Source: an uncultured Acidovorax sp. (lineage in GTDB: Bacteria > Pseudomonadota > Gammaproteobacteria > Burkholderiales > Burkholderiaceae_C). Taken from it: DNA of 64,000 nt. The notes beneath the pieces are model-generated. The model ran no database searches, was not told the origin of the DNA, and saw nothing but the letters and a program-made list of their open reading frames with translations. The stretch spans positions 521,693 to 585,692 of the forward strand of contig CAJYKV010000007.1 of the NCBI GenBank assembly GCA_913774955.1, written 5' to 3'. The position numbers were made by a program, and so were the translations under genes. This document shows positions 1 to 9,091 of the stretch, one piece after another (position 1 is the first letter of the stretch; every line of letters begins with the position of its first letter).

Positions 1-1694
1 ATCTTCGTGCCCGGGCCCGCGCGCGTGATCAGCGTCTTCATCTGCTTGGGCGTCAGGTTCTGCGCCTCGTCGATGATGACGTACTTGTTGAGGAAGGTGC
101 GGCCCCGCATGAAGTTCATGCTCTTGATCTTGATGCGGCTGCGGATCAGCTCGTTCGTGGCCGCGCGTCCCCATTCGCCGGCATTGCCGCCGTCGCCCTT
201 GGCGAGGAATTCGAGGTTGTCGTCGAGCGCGCCCATCCAGGGGCCCATCTTCTCTTCCTCGGTGCCCGGCAGGAAGCCGATGTCCTCGCCCACGCTCACG
301 GTGGCGCGGGTCATGATGATCTCGGTGTAGCGGCGCTCGTCCAGCACCTGCGTGAGCCCGGCCGCGAGCGCCATGAGCGTCTTGCCGGTGCCGGCCGTGC
401 CGGTGAGCGTGACGAAGTCGACCTCCGGGTCCATGAGCAGGTTCATCGCGAAGTTCTGCTCGCGGTTGCGCGTGTTCACACCCCAGACGGTGTTCTTGGC
501 CGAGCCGTAGTCCTTGAGGGTCTGCAGCACGGCGGTCTTGTCGCGGATCTCGGTCACGCGCGCGAACAGGCTGGGCTCGCCGGGCGCCTCGAAATACACG
601 AACTGGTTGATCATGAGCTGCGGCACGACCGGCCCGCCGATGCGGTAGTAGGTGTGCGCGCCTTGCTGCCAGCTCTCGACGTTCTTGCCGGTCCTGGTCC
701 AGAAGTCCGCCGGCAGCGCCAGCAGGCCCGAATACAGCAGGTCGCCGTCTTCGAGGGCCTTGTCGTTCTGGTAGTCCTCCGCATTCAGGCCCAGGGCGCG
801 CGCTTTCACGCGCATGTTGATGTCCTTGGACACCAGCACGACCTCGCGCGGCGCGTACTTCTGGCTCAGTGCCTCCACCACCCCGAGGATCTGGTTGTCG
901 GCCTTGCCGACGGGCAGGCTGGTGGGCAGCTGGTAGTTCAGCGGTTCGGTCTGGAAGTAGAGGCAGCCGCCGGCGGCGCGCTGGCCGGTGGAATCCAGCT
1001 TGAGGCCGCGGGCGATGTCGGCGCCCTGGGTGGCCACGAGCTGGTCGAGCGTGCGGCTGGCCTGCCGGCCGTTGCGCGCCACCTCGGTCATGCCCTTCTT
1101 GTGGCCGTCGAGCTCCTCCAGCACGATCATGGGCAGGAAGATGTCGTGCTCTTCGAAGCGGAAGAGGCTGGTCGGGTCGTGCAGCAGCACGTTGGTGTCC
1201 AGCACGAACATTTTCGTCGGGCCGGTGCCGCGCGCCTTGCGTGGGCGGGCCGACGCTTCCGGCGCCGGGGCCGCGGCGTTGGCTGTGCGGCCCGCCCCGG
1301 CGTCGGGCGCGCGTGCGGTGACCGGTGCGGCAACGGGCGCGGGAGCTGCCGCCGGGCGCTTCGCGGTGGTGCGGCGCGCTGCCGTCGCGGCAGGTGCCGG
1401 CGCCTCGGCGGCGGGCACGGGGGGCGGCGCAGCGATGGGAGCGGCGGCTGCGGTCGGCTCCGCCGCGGCGCTCCGGCCGCGGGAGCGGCTGCTGCCGGCG
1501 GCCGTGGCGCGCCCGGTTTTCGCGGTGGCCCTGCGCGGTGCGGCGGCGTTGTCGGTGGTCAGCGCGGCGGCTGCGGGCGCGATGCCCTGGGCTTCGTCGG
1601 TATCGGAATCTTCCCTGCGGGACTTGGGCGTAGCGCGGAAGGCATCAGGAGAAAGCAGGGCGGCGCGTTTCGTCGGTGCGGGGGGCAGGGGCAT
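1..1694 (-). CDS. PhoH family ATPase with N-terminal PIN domain (partial, C-terminus off the left edge)
   Basis: The first 564 residues of a PIN-PhoH protein, a cytoplasmic family thought to couple an RNase-like PIN domain to a P-loop ATPase acting on RNA. Residues 1-160 are an Ala/Pro/Arg-rich low-complexity stretch. The PIN core starts at MFVLDTNVLLHD (residue 162), where the Asp residues fit the metal site. The Walker A GTAGTGKT lies near residues 432-439 and the Walker B-like VIIDEAQN near residue 540. The start chosen (ATG at 1694) is the most upstream in frame; the Met at residue 162 would remove the whole low-complexity region, so the true start is uncertain. The gene lies downstream of bcp on the same strand but is separated from it by a terminator, so it is probably transcribed alone. 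The end of the PhoH domain is outside the window. Confidence 0.9.
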   Translation of the reverse strand, partial: MPLPPAPTKRAALLSPDAFRATPKSRREDSDTDEAQGIAPAAAALTTDNAAAPRRATAKTGRATAAGSSRSRGRSAAAEPTAAAAPIAAPPPVPAAEAPAPAATAARRTTAKRPAAAPAPVAAPVTARAPDAGAGRTANAAAPAPEASARPRKARGTGPTKMFVLDTNVLLHDPTSLFRFEEHDIFLPMIVLEELDGHKKGMTEVARNGRQASRTLDQLVATQGADIARGLKLDSTGQRAAGGCLYFQTEPLNYQLPTSLPVGKADNQILGVVEALSQKYAPREVVLVSKDINMRVKARALGLNAEDYQNDKALEDGDLLYSGLLALPADFWTRTGKNVESWQQGAHTYYRIGGPVVPQLMINQFVYFEAPGEPSLFARVTEIRDKTAVLQTLKDYGSAKNTVWGVNTRNREQNFAMNLLMDPEVDFVTLTGTAGTGKTLMALAAGLTQVLDERRYTEIIMTRATVSVGEDIGFLPGTEEEKMGPWMGALDDNLEFLAKGDGGNAGEWGRAATNELIRSRIKIKSMNFMRGRTFLNKYVIIDEAQNLTPKQMKTLITRAGPGTK

Positions 1695-1736
1695 GGTGCG
1701 GGCCTCGGGAAGACGGGAAGGGATCGATCAGAAAGC

Positions 1737-1765
1737 AAAAAGCCGCCTGGAGACCGAGGCGGCTT
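1737..1765 (-). terminator. Rho-independent terminator of bcp
   Basis: On the minus strand a perfect 9-bp stem (AAGCCGCCT with AGGCGGCTT, 8-base loop) is followed directly by a T run. It lies about 100 bases past the bcp stop and before the phoH start, so it ends the bcp transcript and separates it from phoH. Confidence 0.85.
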
Positions 1766-1867
1766 GGTGGGGGTGGGGGAGCGGTGCGTCGTGCAGCAGC
1801 ATTGAAACCATTATGCACGCTTGCCGTGGCACTCCCGGCACGGCGCGCTGGGCGCCGCTGTAGGCAG

Positions 1868-2353
1868 TCAGGCCGCCTTCTTGAGGGCCTTGATGGACTT
1901 CACGGCCTTGAGGACCTCGTCCACGTGGCCCGGCACCTTGAGGCCGCGCCATTCCTGCACGAGCACGCCATCGGGGCCGATGAGGAAGGTGCTGCGCTCG
2001 ATGCCCTTGACCTTCTTGCCGTACATGATCTTGTTCTTGACCACGCCGAACATGTGGCACATTTTCTCTTCGGTGTCGGCGATGAGTTCGAAGGGCAGCT
2101 CGAGCTTTTCCTTGAAGTCGTCGTGCGACTTCATGTTGTCGCGCGACACGCCGAACACGGCGGCGCCGGCCTTGGCGAAATCCTCGTACTTGTCCCGGAA
2201 CTGCATGGCCTCGGTGGTGCAACCGGGGGTGTTGTCCTTGGGGTAGAAGTACAGGATCAGGATCTGGCCGAGGTGCGATGTGTTCGAGACCTTGATGCCA
2301 CCGGTCGCGTTGGCTTCGAATTCGGGGAGGGGTTTGTTGACAACGATCGCCAT
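1868..2353 (-). CDS. bcp: Thioredoxin-dependent peroxiredoxin, BCP/PrxQ family
   Basis: A 161-residue cytoplasmic peroxidase that reduces hydrogen peroxide and organic hydroperoxides using thioredoxin as electron donor. The peroxidatic cysteine is C45 in NTPGCTTEA. The length is normal for the family. E. coli Bcp has its resolving cysteine five residues later; here that position is Met50, and the only other cysteine seen is C99 (KMCHMFG). The enzyme is therefore either a 1-Cys form or uses C99 as resolving residue, as some PrxQ enzymes use a cysteine in a later helix. It is a single gene with a terminator behind it. The family assignment is firm; the catalytic subtype is inferred. Confidence 0.93.
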   Translation of the reverse strand: MAIVVNKPLPEFEANATGGIKVSNTSHLGQILILYFYPKDNTPGCTTEAMQFRDKYEDFAKAGAAVFGVSRDNMKSHDDFKEKLELPFELIADTEEKMCHMFGVVKNKIMYGKKVKGIERSTFLIGPDGVLVQEWRGLKVPGHVDEVLKAVKSIKALKKAA

Positions 2354-2525
2354 GGCACTTCAATCTTTGATGTAGTCGTTGAAAAGCCGGAGGAGTTGTG
2401 TGTTATTGCTCTTGGGAAGGCCTCCGACCGCAACCCGTGATTTTACCTTGAAACGGACTCTTTCGCGAATCGCAGGTCTGTAACCAAGATCCACGCGCAT
2501 TTCACGCTACGGAGTGCCCGGCCGT

Positions 2526-2903
2526 TCATTCGGCCGGCTCGAGCAGCAGGGCGGCCACGACGTGACGGCCCTCGCCCGCGAGGATGTTGTAGGTGCGGCA
2601 GGCGGCCTGCGTGTCCATCGTCTCCAGGCCGATGCGTCTGGCCATCAGCGGTCGCAGCCAGGCGGGCGGGGGGAAGCGGTTGCGCTGGCCGCTGCCGAAG
2701 ATGACCACCTCGGCATCGAACTCGGCGAGCAGCGCGAAGTGCTCGGCCGTGAGGTCGGCGAAGCTGCGGCAGTGCCATTCCCGGCGCTCTCCGCGCGAGC
2801 CGATCACCACGCTGGCGGTGAGCTTCTCCCCGTCCACCGCGACCCAGTCCGGGCCATAGGCGCTGATCGTCTGGGTGTCGGAGCGGTCGGGCTGGAATTT
2901 CAT
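2526..2903 (-). CDS. Mth938-like domain protein (DUF498 family)
   Basis: A small cytoplasmic protein of 125 residues from the chosen start MKFQPDRSD. Conserved features include YGPDWVAVDG near the N-terminus and a central VVIFGSGQRNRFP segment, typical of the Mth938/NDUFAF3-like fold. Human NDUFAF3 is a complex I assembly factor; the role of the bacterial members is not established, so no function is assigned. An upstream ATG would add 17 Arg-rich residues with no resemblance to the family, so the internal ATG at 2903 was preferred. It is divergent from the aminotransferase gene that follows. Confidence 0.82.
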   Translation of the reverse strand: MKFQPDRSDTQTISAYGPDWVAVDGEKLTASVVIGSRGERREWHCRSFADLTAEHFALLAEFDAEVVIFGSGQRNRFPPPAWLRPLMARRIGLETMDTQAACRTYNILAGEGRHVVAALLLEPAE

Positions 2904-2998
2904 GGGCAGGTGCTCGTGGAGGGGGGTATTCCTGCCGCGGCACGCGCGCCGCACCAGGGCGTGGGCGGGTGGGGGAAGGGTCTTGGAACTGTGGTCAA

Positions 2999-3004
2999 AT
3001 TATA
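2999..3004 (-). promoter_or_regulatory. Possible -10 element for the Mth938-like gene
   Basis: A perfect TATAAT on the minus strand about 95 bases upstream of the start codon, in the divergent gap. No convincing -35 hexamer is visible at 16-18 bases, so this is tentative. Confidence 0.3.
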
Positions 3005-3103
3005 GGTTTCGCCAGAGAGGCTATGCCTGCTGGCGGGGTATCCGGCCCCGGCCGCCACTCTTCCTTTCGGTCCGCAGCAGCATCCGCCCGCGCGGGCCCC
3101 CGC

Positions 3104-4348
3104 ATGATGAAGACGATCCACAAATCCGCGAAGCTCAATAACGTTCTCTACGATGTCCGGGGCCCGATCGTGGATGCGGCCAAGCAGATGGAGGACGAGG
3201 GCCAGAAGATCATCAAGCTCAACATCGGCAATCTCGCGCCCTTCGGGTTCGACGCGCCGGAAGAGATCCAGCAGGACATGATCCGCAACCTGCCGAACTC
3301 GGCGGGCTATTCGGACAGCAAGGGCATCTTCGCGGCGCGCAAGGCCGTGATGCACTACAGCCAGCAGCAGGGCGTGAAGGGCGTGACGCTCGACGACATC
3401 TACCTGGGCAACGGCGCGAGCGACCTGATCACCATGGCCACCAACGCGCTGCTCGACGACGGCGACGAGCTGCTGGTGCCCGCTCCCGACTACCCGCTCT
3501 GGACGGCGGCGGCGAGCCTGTCCGGCGGCCGGCCGGTGCATTACATGTGCGACGAGGACAACGGCTGGATGCCGAACCTCGACGACATCCGCGCCAAGAT
3601 CACGCCGCGCACCAAGGGCCTGGTGGTGATCAACCCGAACAATCCCACGGGTGCGCTCTACTCCGACGAGCTGCTGCGCGCGCTGGTGCAGATCGCGCGC
3701 GAGCATGGCCTCGTGCTGCTGGCCGACGAGGTGTACGACAAGGTGCTCTACGACGGCGAGCGCCACACGGCCATGGCGAGCCTGTCGACCGACGTGCTCA
3801 CGCTGACCTTCAATTCGCTCTCCAAGGCCTACCGCTCGTGCGGCTACCGCGCCGGCTGGATGGTGGTGTCGGGGAACAAGTCCGTGGCCCGCGACTACAT
3901 CGAGGGCATCAACATGCTCGCCAACATCAAGCTCGGCTCCAATGTGCCGGGCCAGTGGGCGATCCAGACCGCGCTGGGCGGCTACCAGAGCATCAACGAC
4001 CTGGTCCGCGAAGGCGGGCGCCTGCGGCGCCAGCGCGACCTGGCCTACGAACTCATCTCGGCGATCCCGGGCGTGAGCTGCGTGAAGCCCAAGGCGGCCC
4101 TCTACATGTTCCCCCGCCTCGACCCGGCCATGTACCCCATCGCCGACGACCGCCAGTTCTTCATGGAGGTGCTGCGCGCCACGCGCGTGATGCTGGTGCA
4201 GGGCTCGGGCTTCAACTATCCGGACCAGCAGCATTTCCGCATCGTGTTCCTGCCGCACGAGGACGACCTGCGCGAGGCCATCGGCCGGCTCGCGGGCTTC
4301 CTCGAGCAGTACCGGCGCAAGCACGCGGCCGCCGCTGCGGCCGAGTGA
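3104..4348 (+). CDS. alaA: PLP-dependent aminotransferase, alanine transaminase AlaA type
   Basis: A 414-residue class I/II aminotransferase, predicted to interconvert pyruvate/glutamate and alanine/2-oxoglutarate in the cytoplasm. It starts MMKTIHKSAKLNNVLYDVRG, close to the E. coli AlaA N-terminus, and is of similar length. The PLP lysine is K241 in FNSLSKAYRS; VVINPNNPTGA and the FPRLDP region near the C-terminus are also typical. A longer in-frame reading upstream adds 45 low-quality residues and was discarded. It lies 105 bases before hom with no visible terminator, so co-transcription with hom-thrC is possible. A neighbouring aspartate-family role cannot be excluded from sequence alone. 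Confidence 0.88.
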   Translation: MMKTIHKSAKLNNVLYDVRGPIVDAAKQMEDEGQKIIKLNIGNLAPFGFDAPEEIQQDMIRNLPNSAGYSDSKGIFAARKAVMHYSQQQGVKGVTLDDIYLGNGASDLITMATNALLDDGDELLVPAPDYPLWTAAASLSGGRPVHYMCDEDNGWMPNLDDIRAKITPRTKGLVVINPNNPTGALYSDELLRALVQIAREHGLVLLADEVYDKVLYDGERHTAMASLSTDVLTLTFNSLSKAYRSCGYRAGWMVVSGNKSVARDYIEGINMLANIKLGSNVPGQWAIQTALGGYQSINDLVREGGRLRRQRDLAYELISAIPGVSCVKPKAALYMFPRLDPAMYPIADDRQFFMEVLRATRVMLVQGSGFNYPDQQHFRIVFLPHEDDLREAIGRLAGFLEQYRRKHAAAAAAE

Positions 4349-4453
4349 GCGGCCGGGCGCGGCATTTCTCCTCCCTCTCCGAACCAACCATCGCCGGCAG
4401 CGCCCATCCCCCCCGCGCGCTGCGGCACCATCTGACTGACTGAGATACCGATC

Positions 4454-5788
4454 ATGAAACCGATCCAAGTGGGCCTGCTGGGCATTGGCACCGTCGGCAG
4501 CGGCGTGTTCAACGTGCTGCAACGCAACCAGGAGGAAATCCGCCGCCGCGCCGGCCGCGGCATCGAGATCGCCATGGTCGCGGACCTCGACGTGGCGCGT
4601 GCCCGTGCCGCCGCGGGCGAGGGCGTGCAGGTGGTCCAGGACGCGCGCGCCGTGATCGCCAACCCCGACATCGACATCGTGGTGGAGCTCATCGGCGGCT
4701 ACGGCGTGGCCAAGGCGCTGGTGCTCGAGGCCATCGCGGCCGGCAAGCACGTGGTGACGGCCAACAAGGCCCTGCTGGCCGTGCACGGCACCGAGATCTT
4801 CGCGGCCGCCTCGGCCAAGGGCGTGATGGTCGCCTTCGAGGCCGCGGTGGCCGGCGGCATCCCGATCATCAAGGCGCTCCGCGAAGGCCTCACCGCCAAC
4901 CGCATCCAGTGGATCGCCGGCATCATCAACGGCACGACGAACTTCATCCTCTCGGAGATGCGCGACAAGGGCCTGGACTTCGATGTGGTGCTCAAGGAAG
5001 CGCAGCGCCTGGGCTACGCCGAGGCCGACCCGACCTTCGACATCGAGGGCGTGGACGCGGCGCACAAGGCCACGATCATGAGCGCCATCGCCTTCGGCAT
5101 CCCGGTGCAGTTCGACAAGGCCTACGTGGAAGGCATCACGCGGCTGTCGGCCTCCGACATCCGCTACGCCGAACAGCTGGGCTACCGCATCAAGCTGCTG
5201 GGCATCGCGAAGCGCCGCGAGGGCGGGGTGGAGCTGCGCGTGCACCCGAGCCTGGTGCCGTCCAAGCGCCTGATCGCCAACGTCGAGGGCGCGATGAACG
5301 CCGTGATGGTGCAGGCCGATGCGGTGGGTACCACGCTCTACTACGGCAAGGGCGCGGGCAGCGAGCCCACGGCCAGCGCCGTGATCGCCGACCTGGTCGA
5401 CATCGCCCGCCTCGCCGCGGCCGACCCGGAGCACCGCGTGCCGCACCTGGCGTTCCAGCCGAACACGCTCGACGAGGCGCGCGAGGCGCTGCCCGTGCTG
5501 CCGATGGCCGAGGTGGTCACCAGCTACTACCTGCGCCTGCGCGTGGCCGACGAGGCCGGCGTGCTCGCCAAGGTGACGGGCCTGCTGGCCGGCGCCGGCA
5601 TCAGCATCGACGCGGTGCTGCAGCGCGAGGCCGACGAGGTGGGCGGCGAGGGATCGACGCAGACCGACCTGATCATCCTCACGCACGACACGCGCGAGGG
5701 TACGATGAACGCGGCGATCGCGCAGATGGAGGCCCTGCCCACGGTGCTGGGGCCGATCGTGCGCATCCGCAAGGAGGAACTGAACTGA
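4454..5788 (+). CDS. hom: Homoserine dehydrogenase
   Basis: A 444-residue monofunctional enzyme reducing aspartate semialdehyde to homoserine with NAD(P)H, the branch step to threonine and methionine. The nucleotide-binding motif is visible at residues 10-17 (GIGTVGSG), followed by the catalytic domain with GTTNFILSEM and ADPTFDIEG. Residues of roughly 350-435 form an ACT domain (YYLRLRVADEAGVLAKV), the expected site of threonine feedback inhibition. The stop overlaps the thrC start (TGATG), and the thrC ribosome-binding site AAGGAGG lies inside the last codons of hom, so translation of the two is probably coupled. Confidence 0.97.
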   Translation: MKPIQVGLLGIGTVGSGVFNVLQRNQEEIRRRAGRGIEIAMVADLDVARARAAAGEGVQVVQDARAVIANPDIDIVVELIGGYGVAKALVLEAIAAGKHVVTANKALLAVHGTEIFAAASAKGVMVAFEAAVAGGIPIIKALREGLTANRIQWIAGIINGTTNFILSEMRDKGLDFDVVLKEAQRLGYAEADPTFDIEGVDAAHKATIMSAIAFGIPVQFDKAYVEGITRLSASDIRYAEQLGYRIKLLGIAKRREGGVELRVHPSLVPSKRLIANVEGAMNAVMVQADAVGTTLYYGKGAGSEPTASAVIADLVDIARLAAADPEHRVPHLAFQPNTLDEAREALPVLPMAEVVTSYYLRLRVADEAGVLAKVTGLLAGAGISIDAVLQREADEVGGEGSTQTDLIILTHDTREGTMNAAIAQMEALPTVLGPIVRIRKEELN

Positions 5789-7233
5789 TGCGCTACCTCT
5801 CCACCCGCGGCCACGCAGACCGCAAGCGCTTCTGCGAAATCCTGCTCGAAGGCCTGGCGCCCGACGGCGGCCTGTACCTGCCCGAGCACTACCCGCAGAT
5901 CGACGACGCGGCGCTCACGCGGCTGCGCGCGGCCTACCACGAGCAGGGCTATGCGGAGCTGGCGTTCCAGATCCTGTCGCTCTACATCGACGACATTCCC
6001 GCGGCCGACCTGAAGCGCCTGTGCGAGAAGACGTACACGGCCGAAGTGTTCGGCACGGGCGAGATCGTGCCGCTGCGCCACCTGGAGAACAGCCTGTGGC
6101 TGGAGGCGCTCTCCAACGGCCCCACGCTCGCCTTCAAGGACATGGCGATGCAGCTGTTGGGCAACCTGTTCGAGTACGAACTGGGCCGCCGCGGCGAAGA
6201 ACTCAACATCCTGGGCGCGACCAGCGGCGACACGGGCAGCGCGGCCGAGTACGCGATGCGCGGCAAGCGCGGCATCCGCGTGTTCATGACGAGCCCGCAC
6301 GGCCGCATGAGCGCGTTCCAGCAGGCGCAGATGTTCAGCCTGCAGGATGCCAACATCTTCAACATCGCCGTCGAGGGCGTGTTCGACGACTGCCAGGACA
6401 TCGTCAAGGCGGTGAGCAGCGACCTGGAGTTCAAGCGCCGCTTCAAGATCGGCACGGTGAATTCGATCAACTGGGCGCGGCTGCTGGCGCAGGTGGTGTA
6501 TTACTTCGCCGGCTACGTGCAGGCCACCGAGTCGAACGACCAGAAGGTCAGCTTCACGGTGCCGTCGGGCAATTTCGGCAACGTCTGCGCGGGCCATGTG
6601 GCGCGCATGATGGGGCTGCCCATCGACCGGCTGGTGGTGGCGACCAACGAGAACGACGTGCTCGACGAATTTTTCCGCACGGGCATCTACCGCGTGCGCG
6701 GCAGCGCCGACACGCACGAGACCTCCAGCCCGTCGATGGACATCAGCAAGGCCAGCAATTTCGAGCGCTTCGTGTTCGATCTGCTGGGCCGCGACGCCGA
6801 GGCCACGCGCCAGCTGTTCGGCGAGGCCGTGGCGCGCGAGGGCCGCTTCGACCTGAGCGCGGACCCACGCTTCGCCGAGGCCGCATCGCGCTACGGCTTC
6901 GTGAGCGGGCGCAGCACGCACGCCGACCGCATCGCGACCATCCGCGACACCTTCCAGCGCTTCGGCATCACGATCGACACGCACACCGCCGACGGCGTGA
7001 AGGTGGCGCGCGAGCACACCGTGCCGGGCGTGCCGATGCTGGTGCTGGAAACCGCCCTGCCGATCAAGTTCGCCGAGACGATCCAGGAGGCGCTGGGCCA
7101 TGCGCCAGAGCGCCCCGCGAAATTCGACGGCATCGAAAGCCTGCCCAAGCGCGTGCAGGTGATGCCGGCCGACGTGGACCTGGTCAAGGCCTACATCACG
7201 CGCCATTGCGACGGCACGGCCGCGGCGGCCTGA
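5788..7233 (+). CDS. thrC: Threonine synthase
   Basis: A 481-residue PLP enzyme that converts O-phosphohomoserine to threonine. It opens MRYLSTRGHADRKRFCEILL, the typical N-terminus of the long bacterial type. The PLP lysine is K117 in PTLAFKDMAM; GATSGDTGSAAEYAMRG and FTVPSGNFGNVCAGHVARMM are the expected phosphate/PLP-binding loops. The ATG shares a base with the hom stop and has a strong Shine-Dalgarno (AAGGAGG) ten bases upstream. Homoserine kinase (thrB) is not in this window. Confidence 0.97.
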   Translation: MRYLSTRGHADRKRFCEILLEGLAPDGGLYLPEHYPQIDDAALTRLRAAYHEQGYAELAFQILSLYIDDIPAADLKRLCEKTYTAEVFGTGEIVPLRHLENSLWLEALSNGPTLAFKDMAMQLLGNLFEYELGRRGEELNILGATSGDTGSAAEYAMRGKRGIRVFMTSPHGRMSAFQQAQMFSLQDANIFNIAVEGVFDDCQDIVKAVSSDLEFKRRFKIGTVNSINWARLLAQVVYYFAGYVQATESNDQKVSFTVPSGNFGNVCAGHVARMMGLPIDRLVVATNENDVLDEFFRTGIYRVRGSADTHETSSPSMDISKASNFERFVFDLLGRDAEATRQLFGEAVAREGRFDLSADPRFAEAASRYGFVSGRSTHADRIATIRDTFQRFGITIDTHTADGVKVAREHTVPGVPMLVLETALPIKFAETIQEALGHAPERPAKFDGIESLPKRVQVMPADVDLVKAYITRHCDGTAAAA

Positions 7234-7277
7234 CCGCCGGGCCAGGCCCGGCCCGGGCACATCCACGGAAGGCATCC

Positions 7278-7832
7278 ATGAACGTCGTCGGTTTCGCCGG
7301 TTTCTCCAACAGTGGCAAGACCACGCTCGTGGAGCGCCTGATCCCGCTCATGCGCGCGCACGGGATGCGGGTCTCGGTGGTCAAGCATGCCCACCACCGC
7401 TTCGACATCGACCAGCCCGGCAAGGACACGTGGCGGCACCGCACGGCAGGCGCCTACGAGGTGGTGGCGTCGTCCGATCTGCGCATGGCGCTGATGCGCG
7501 AGTACGAGCAGCCGGCCGAGCCGGTGGTGCACGACCTCATCGCCCGGCTGGACGCGGCGGCGGACTGGGTGTTCGTGGAAGGTTTCAAGGAGAGCGACCT
7601 GCCCAAGATCGAAGTGTGGCGTTCGCCGTCCGGCGACTACCCATCCCAGCCGCTGCGGTTTCCCCACGACCCGCGCATCGTGGCCGTGGCGGCCGACGTG
7701 CCGGGCGATCGCCTGCCCGTGCCGCCGGGGGCGCTGCCGGTGTTCGACGTGGACGCGCCGGCCGTGCTGGCCGACTGGCTGCGCGCCAGCGGCGGGCGCT
7801 GGGCGTACCGTGGCGCGGAGGTATCGGCATGA
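7278..7832 (+). CDS. mobB: Molybdopterin-guanine dinucleotide biosynthesis adaptor MobB
   Basis: A 184-residue GTP-binding protein that assists MobA/MoeA in making the dinucleotide form of the molybdenum cofactor. The P-loop GFSNSGKT lies at residues 8-15, followed by VSVVKHAHHRFDID and FVEGFKES, all hallmarks of MobB. Its stop overlaps the moeA start (ATGA), so the two are translationally coupled. It begins 44 bases after thrC with no terminator visible between them. Confidence 0.93.
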   Translation: MNVVGFAGFSNSGKTTLVERLIPLMRAHGMRVSVVKHAHHRFDIDQPGKDTWRHRTAGAYEVVASSDLRMALMREYEQPAEPVVHDLIARLDAAADWVFVEGFKESDLPKIEVWRSPSGDYPSQPLRFPHDPRIVAVAADVPGDRLPVPPGALPVFDVDAPAVLADWLRASGGRWAYRGAEVSA

Positions 7833-9091
7833 ACGCCCCGACCACGGCACGGGCCCGCCCCCCGCTCAAGCCCCTGGACGACGCGCTGGCGGAACTGCTG
7901 GCGCAGGCCCGTCCGCTGGAGGGCACCGACGACGTCGACACCTTCGAGGCCGACGGCCGCGTGCTGGCGTGTGACGCCGTGTCGCCGCTGCGGGTGCCGC
8001 CGCACGACAACAGCGCCATGGACGGCTATGCCGTGCGCCGGGCGGACGTGGCCGCGGCGGGAGCCTCCCTGGCCGCGGAGCTTCCCGTCTCCCAGCGCAT
8101 CGCGGCCGGCGCCGCGCCGCAGCCGCTGGAGCCCGGCACGGCCGCGCGCATCTTCACCGGTGCGCCCCTGCCGCCCGGGGCCGATGCCGTGTGCATGCAG
8201 GAGGACTGCGAGGCCCTGGAGGGGGGGGCGCGCGTGCGCATCCAGGCCGTGCCGCAGCCGGGCCAGTGGGTGCGGCGTGCGGGCGAGGACATCGAGACCG
8301 GCGCGACGGTGCTGGCGGCCGGCACGCGGCTCACGCCGGCCGCGCTGGGGCTGGCGGCGAGCATCGGCCTCGCGCGGCTGCGCGTGGCGCGGCGGCCCCG
8401 CGTGGCGCTTTTTTCCACGGGCGACGAACTGGTGATGCCGGGCGAGGTGCCGCCCGAGCGCATGCCGCCGGGCGCCATCTACAACAGCAACCGCTTCTTC
8501 CTGCGCGCGATGCTGCAGCGGCTGGGCTGCGAGGTGTCGGATGCCGGCATCGTGCCCGACCGGCGCGATGCGACGCAGCGGGCGCTCGCCGATGCCGCGG
8601 CGGCGCACGACCTGGTGCTCACCAGCGGCGGCGTGTCGGTAGGCGAGGAAGACCACGTGAAGCCCGCCGTGGCCGCACTCGGGCGCATCGACCTCTGGCA
8701 GGTGGCGATCAAGCCCGGCAAACCCTTCGCCTACGGCCGCATCGGCGAGCATGTGCATTTCATGGGGCTGCCGGGCAACCCGGTGTCCAGCCTCGTCACC
8801 TTCGCGATCCTCGTGCGGCCCTTCCTGCTGCGGCTGCAGGGCGTGCAGGATGTCGCGCCGCGCGCCGTGGAGGCGCGGGCGAACTTCCAGTGGCCACGGG
8901 CCGACAAGCGGCGCGAGTTCCTGCGCGTGCGCCGCGCCGCCGACGGCGGGCTGGAACTGTTCCCGAACCAGGGCTCCGGCGTGCTCACGTCGGCGGCCTG
9001 GGGCGACGGCGTGGTGGACAACCCGCCGGGCCGCACCATCGCGCAGGGCGATGCGGTGCGCTTCATTCCCTTCGCCGATCTGCTCGCATGA
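7829..9091 (+). CDS. moeA: Molybdopterin molybdenumtransferase
   Basis: A 420-residue cytoplasmic enzyme that inserts molybdate into adenylylated molybdopterin. Family signatures are PPHDNSAMDGYAVR near residue 60, RIFTGAPLPPGADAV in the substrate domain, FSTGDELV, and SGGVSVGEEDHVK with the molybdate/nucleotide-binding loop. The length is close to E. coli MoeA (411). It overlaps mobB and moaD by four bases on each side, making mobB-moeA-moaD one tight unit. Confidence 0.96.
   Translation: MNAPTTARARPPLKPLDDALAELLAQARPLEGTDDVDTFEADGRVLACDAVSPLRVPPHDNSAMDGYAVRRADVAAAGASLAAELPVSQRIAAGAAPQPLEPGTAARIFTGAPLPPGADAVCMQEDCEALEGGARVRIQAVPQPGQWVRRAGEDIETGATVLAAGTRLTPAALGLAASIGLARLRVARRPRVALFSTGDELVMPGEVPPERMPPGAIYNSNRFFLRAMLQRLGCEVSDAGIVPDRRDATQRALADAAAAHDLVLTSGGVSVGEEDHVKPAVAALGRIDLWQVAIKPGKPFAYGRIGEHVHFMGLPGNPVSSLVTFAILVRPFLLRLQGVQDVAPRAVEARANFQWPRADKRREFLRVRRAADGGLELFPNQGSGVLTSAAWGDGVVDNPPGRTIAQGDAVRFIPFADLLA

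Noticed and set aside
1127-1333. Short minus-strand frame inside the phoH region.
   Set aside because: It is out of frame with the PIN-PhoH protein, whose motifs are continuous across this stretch.
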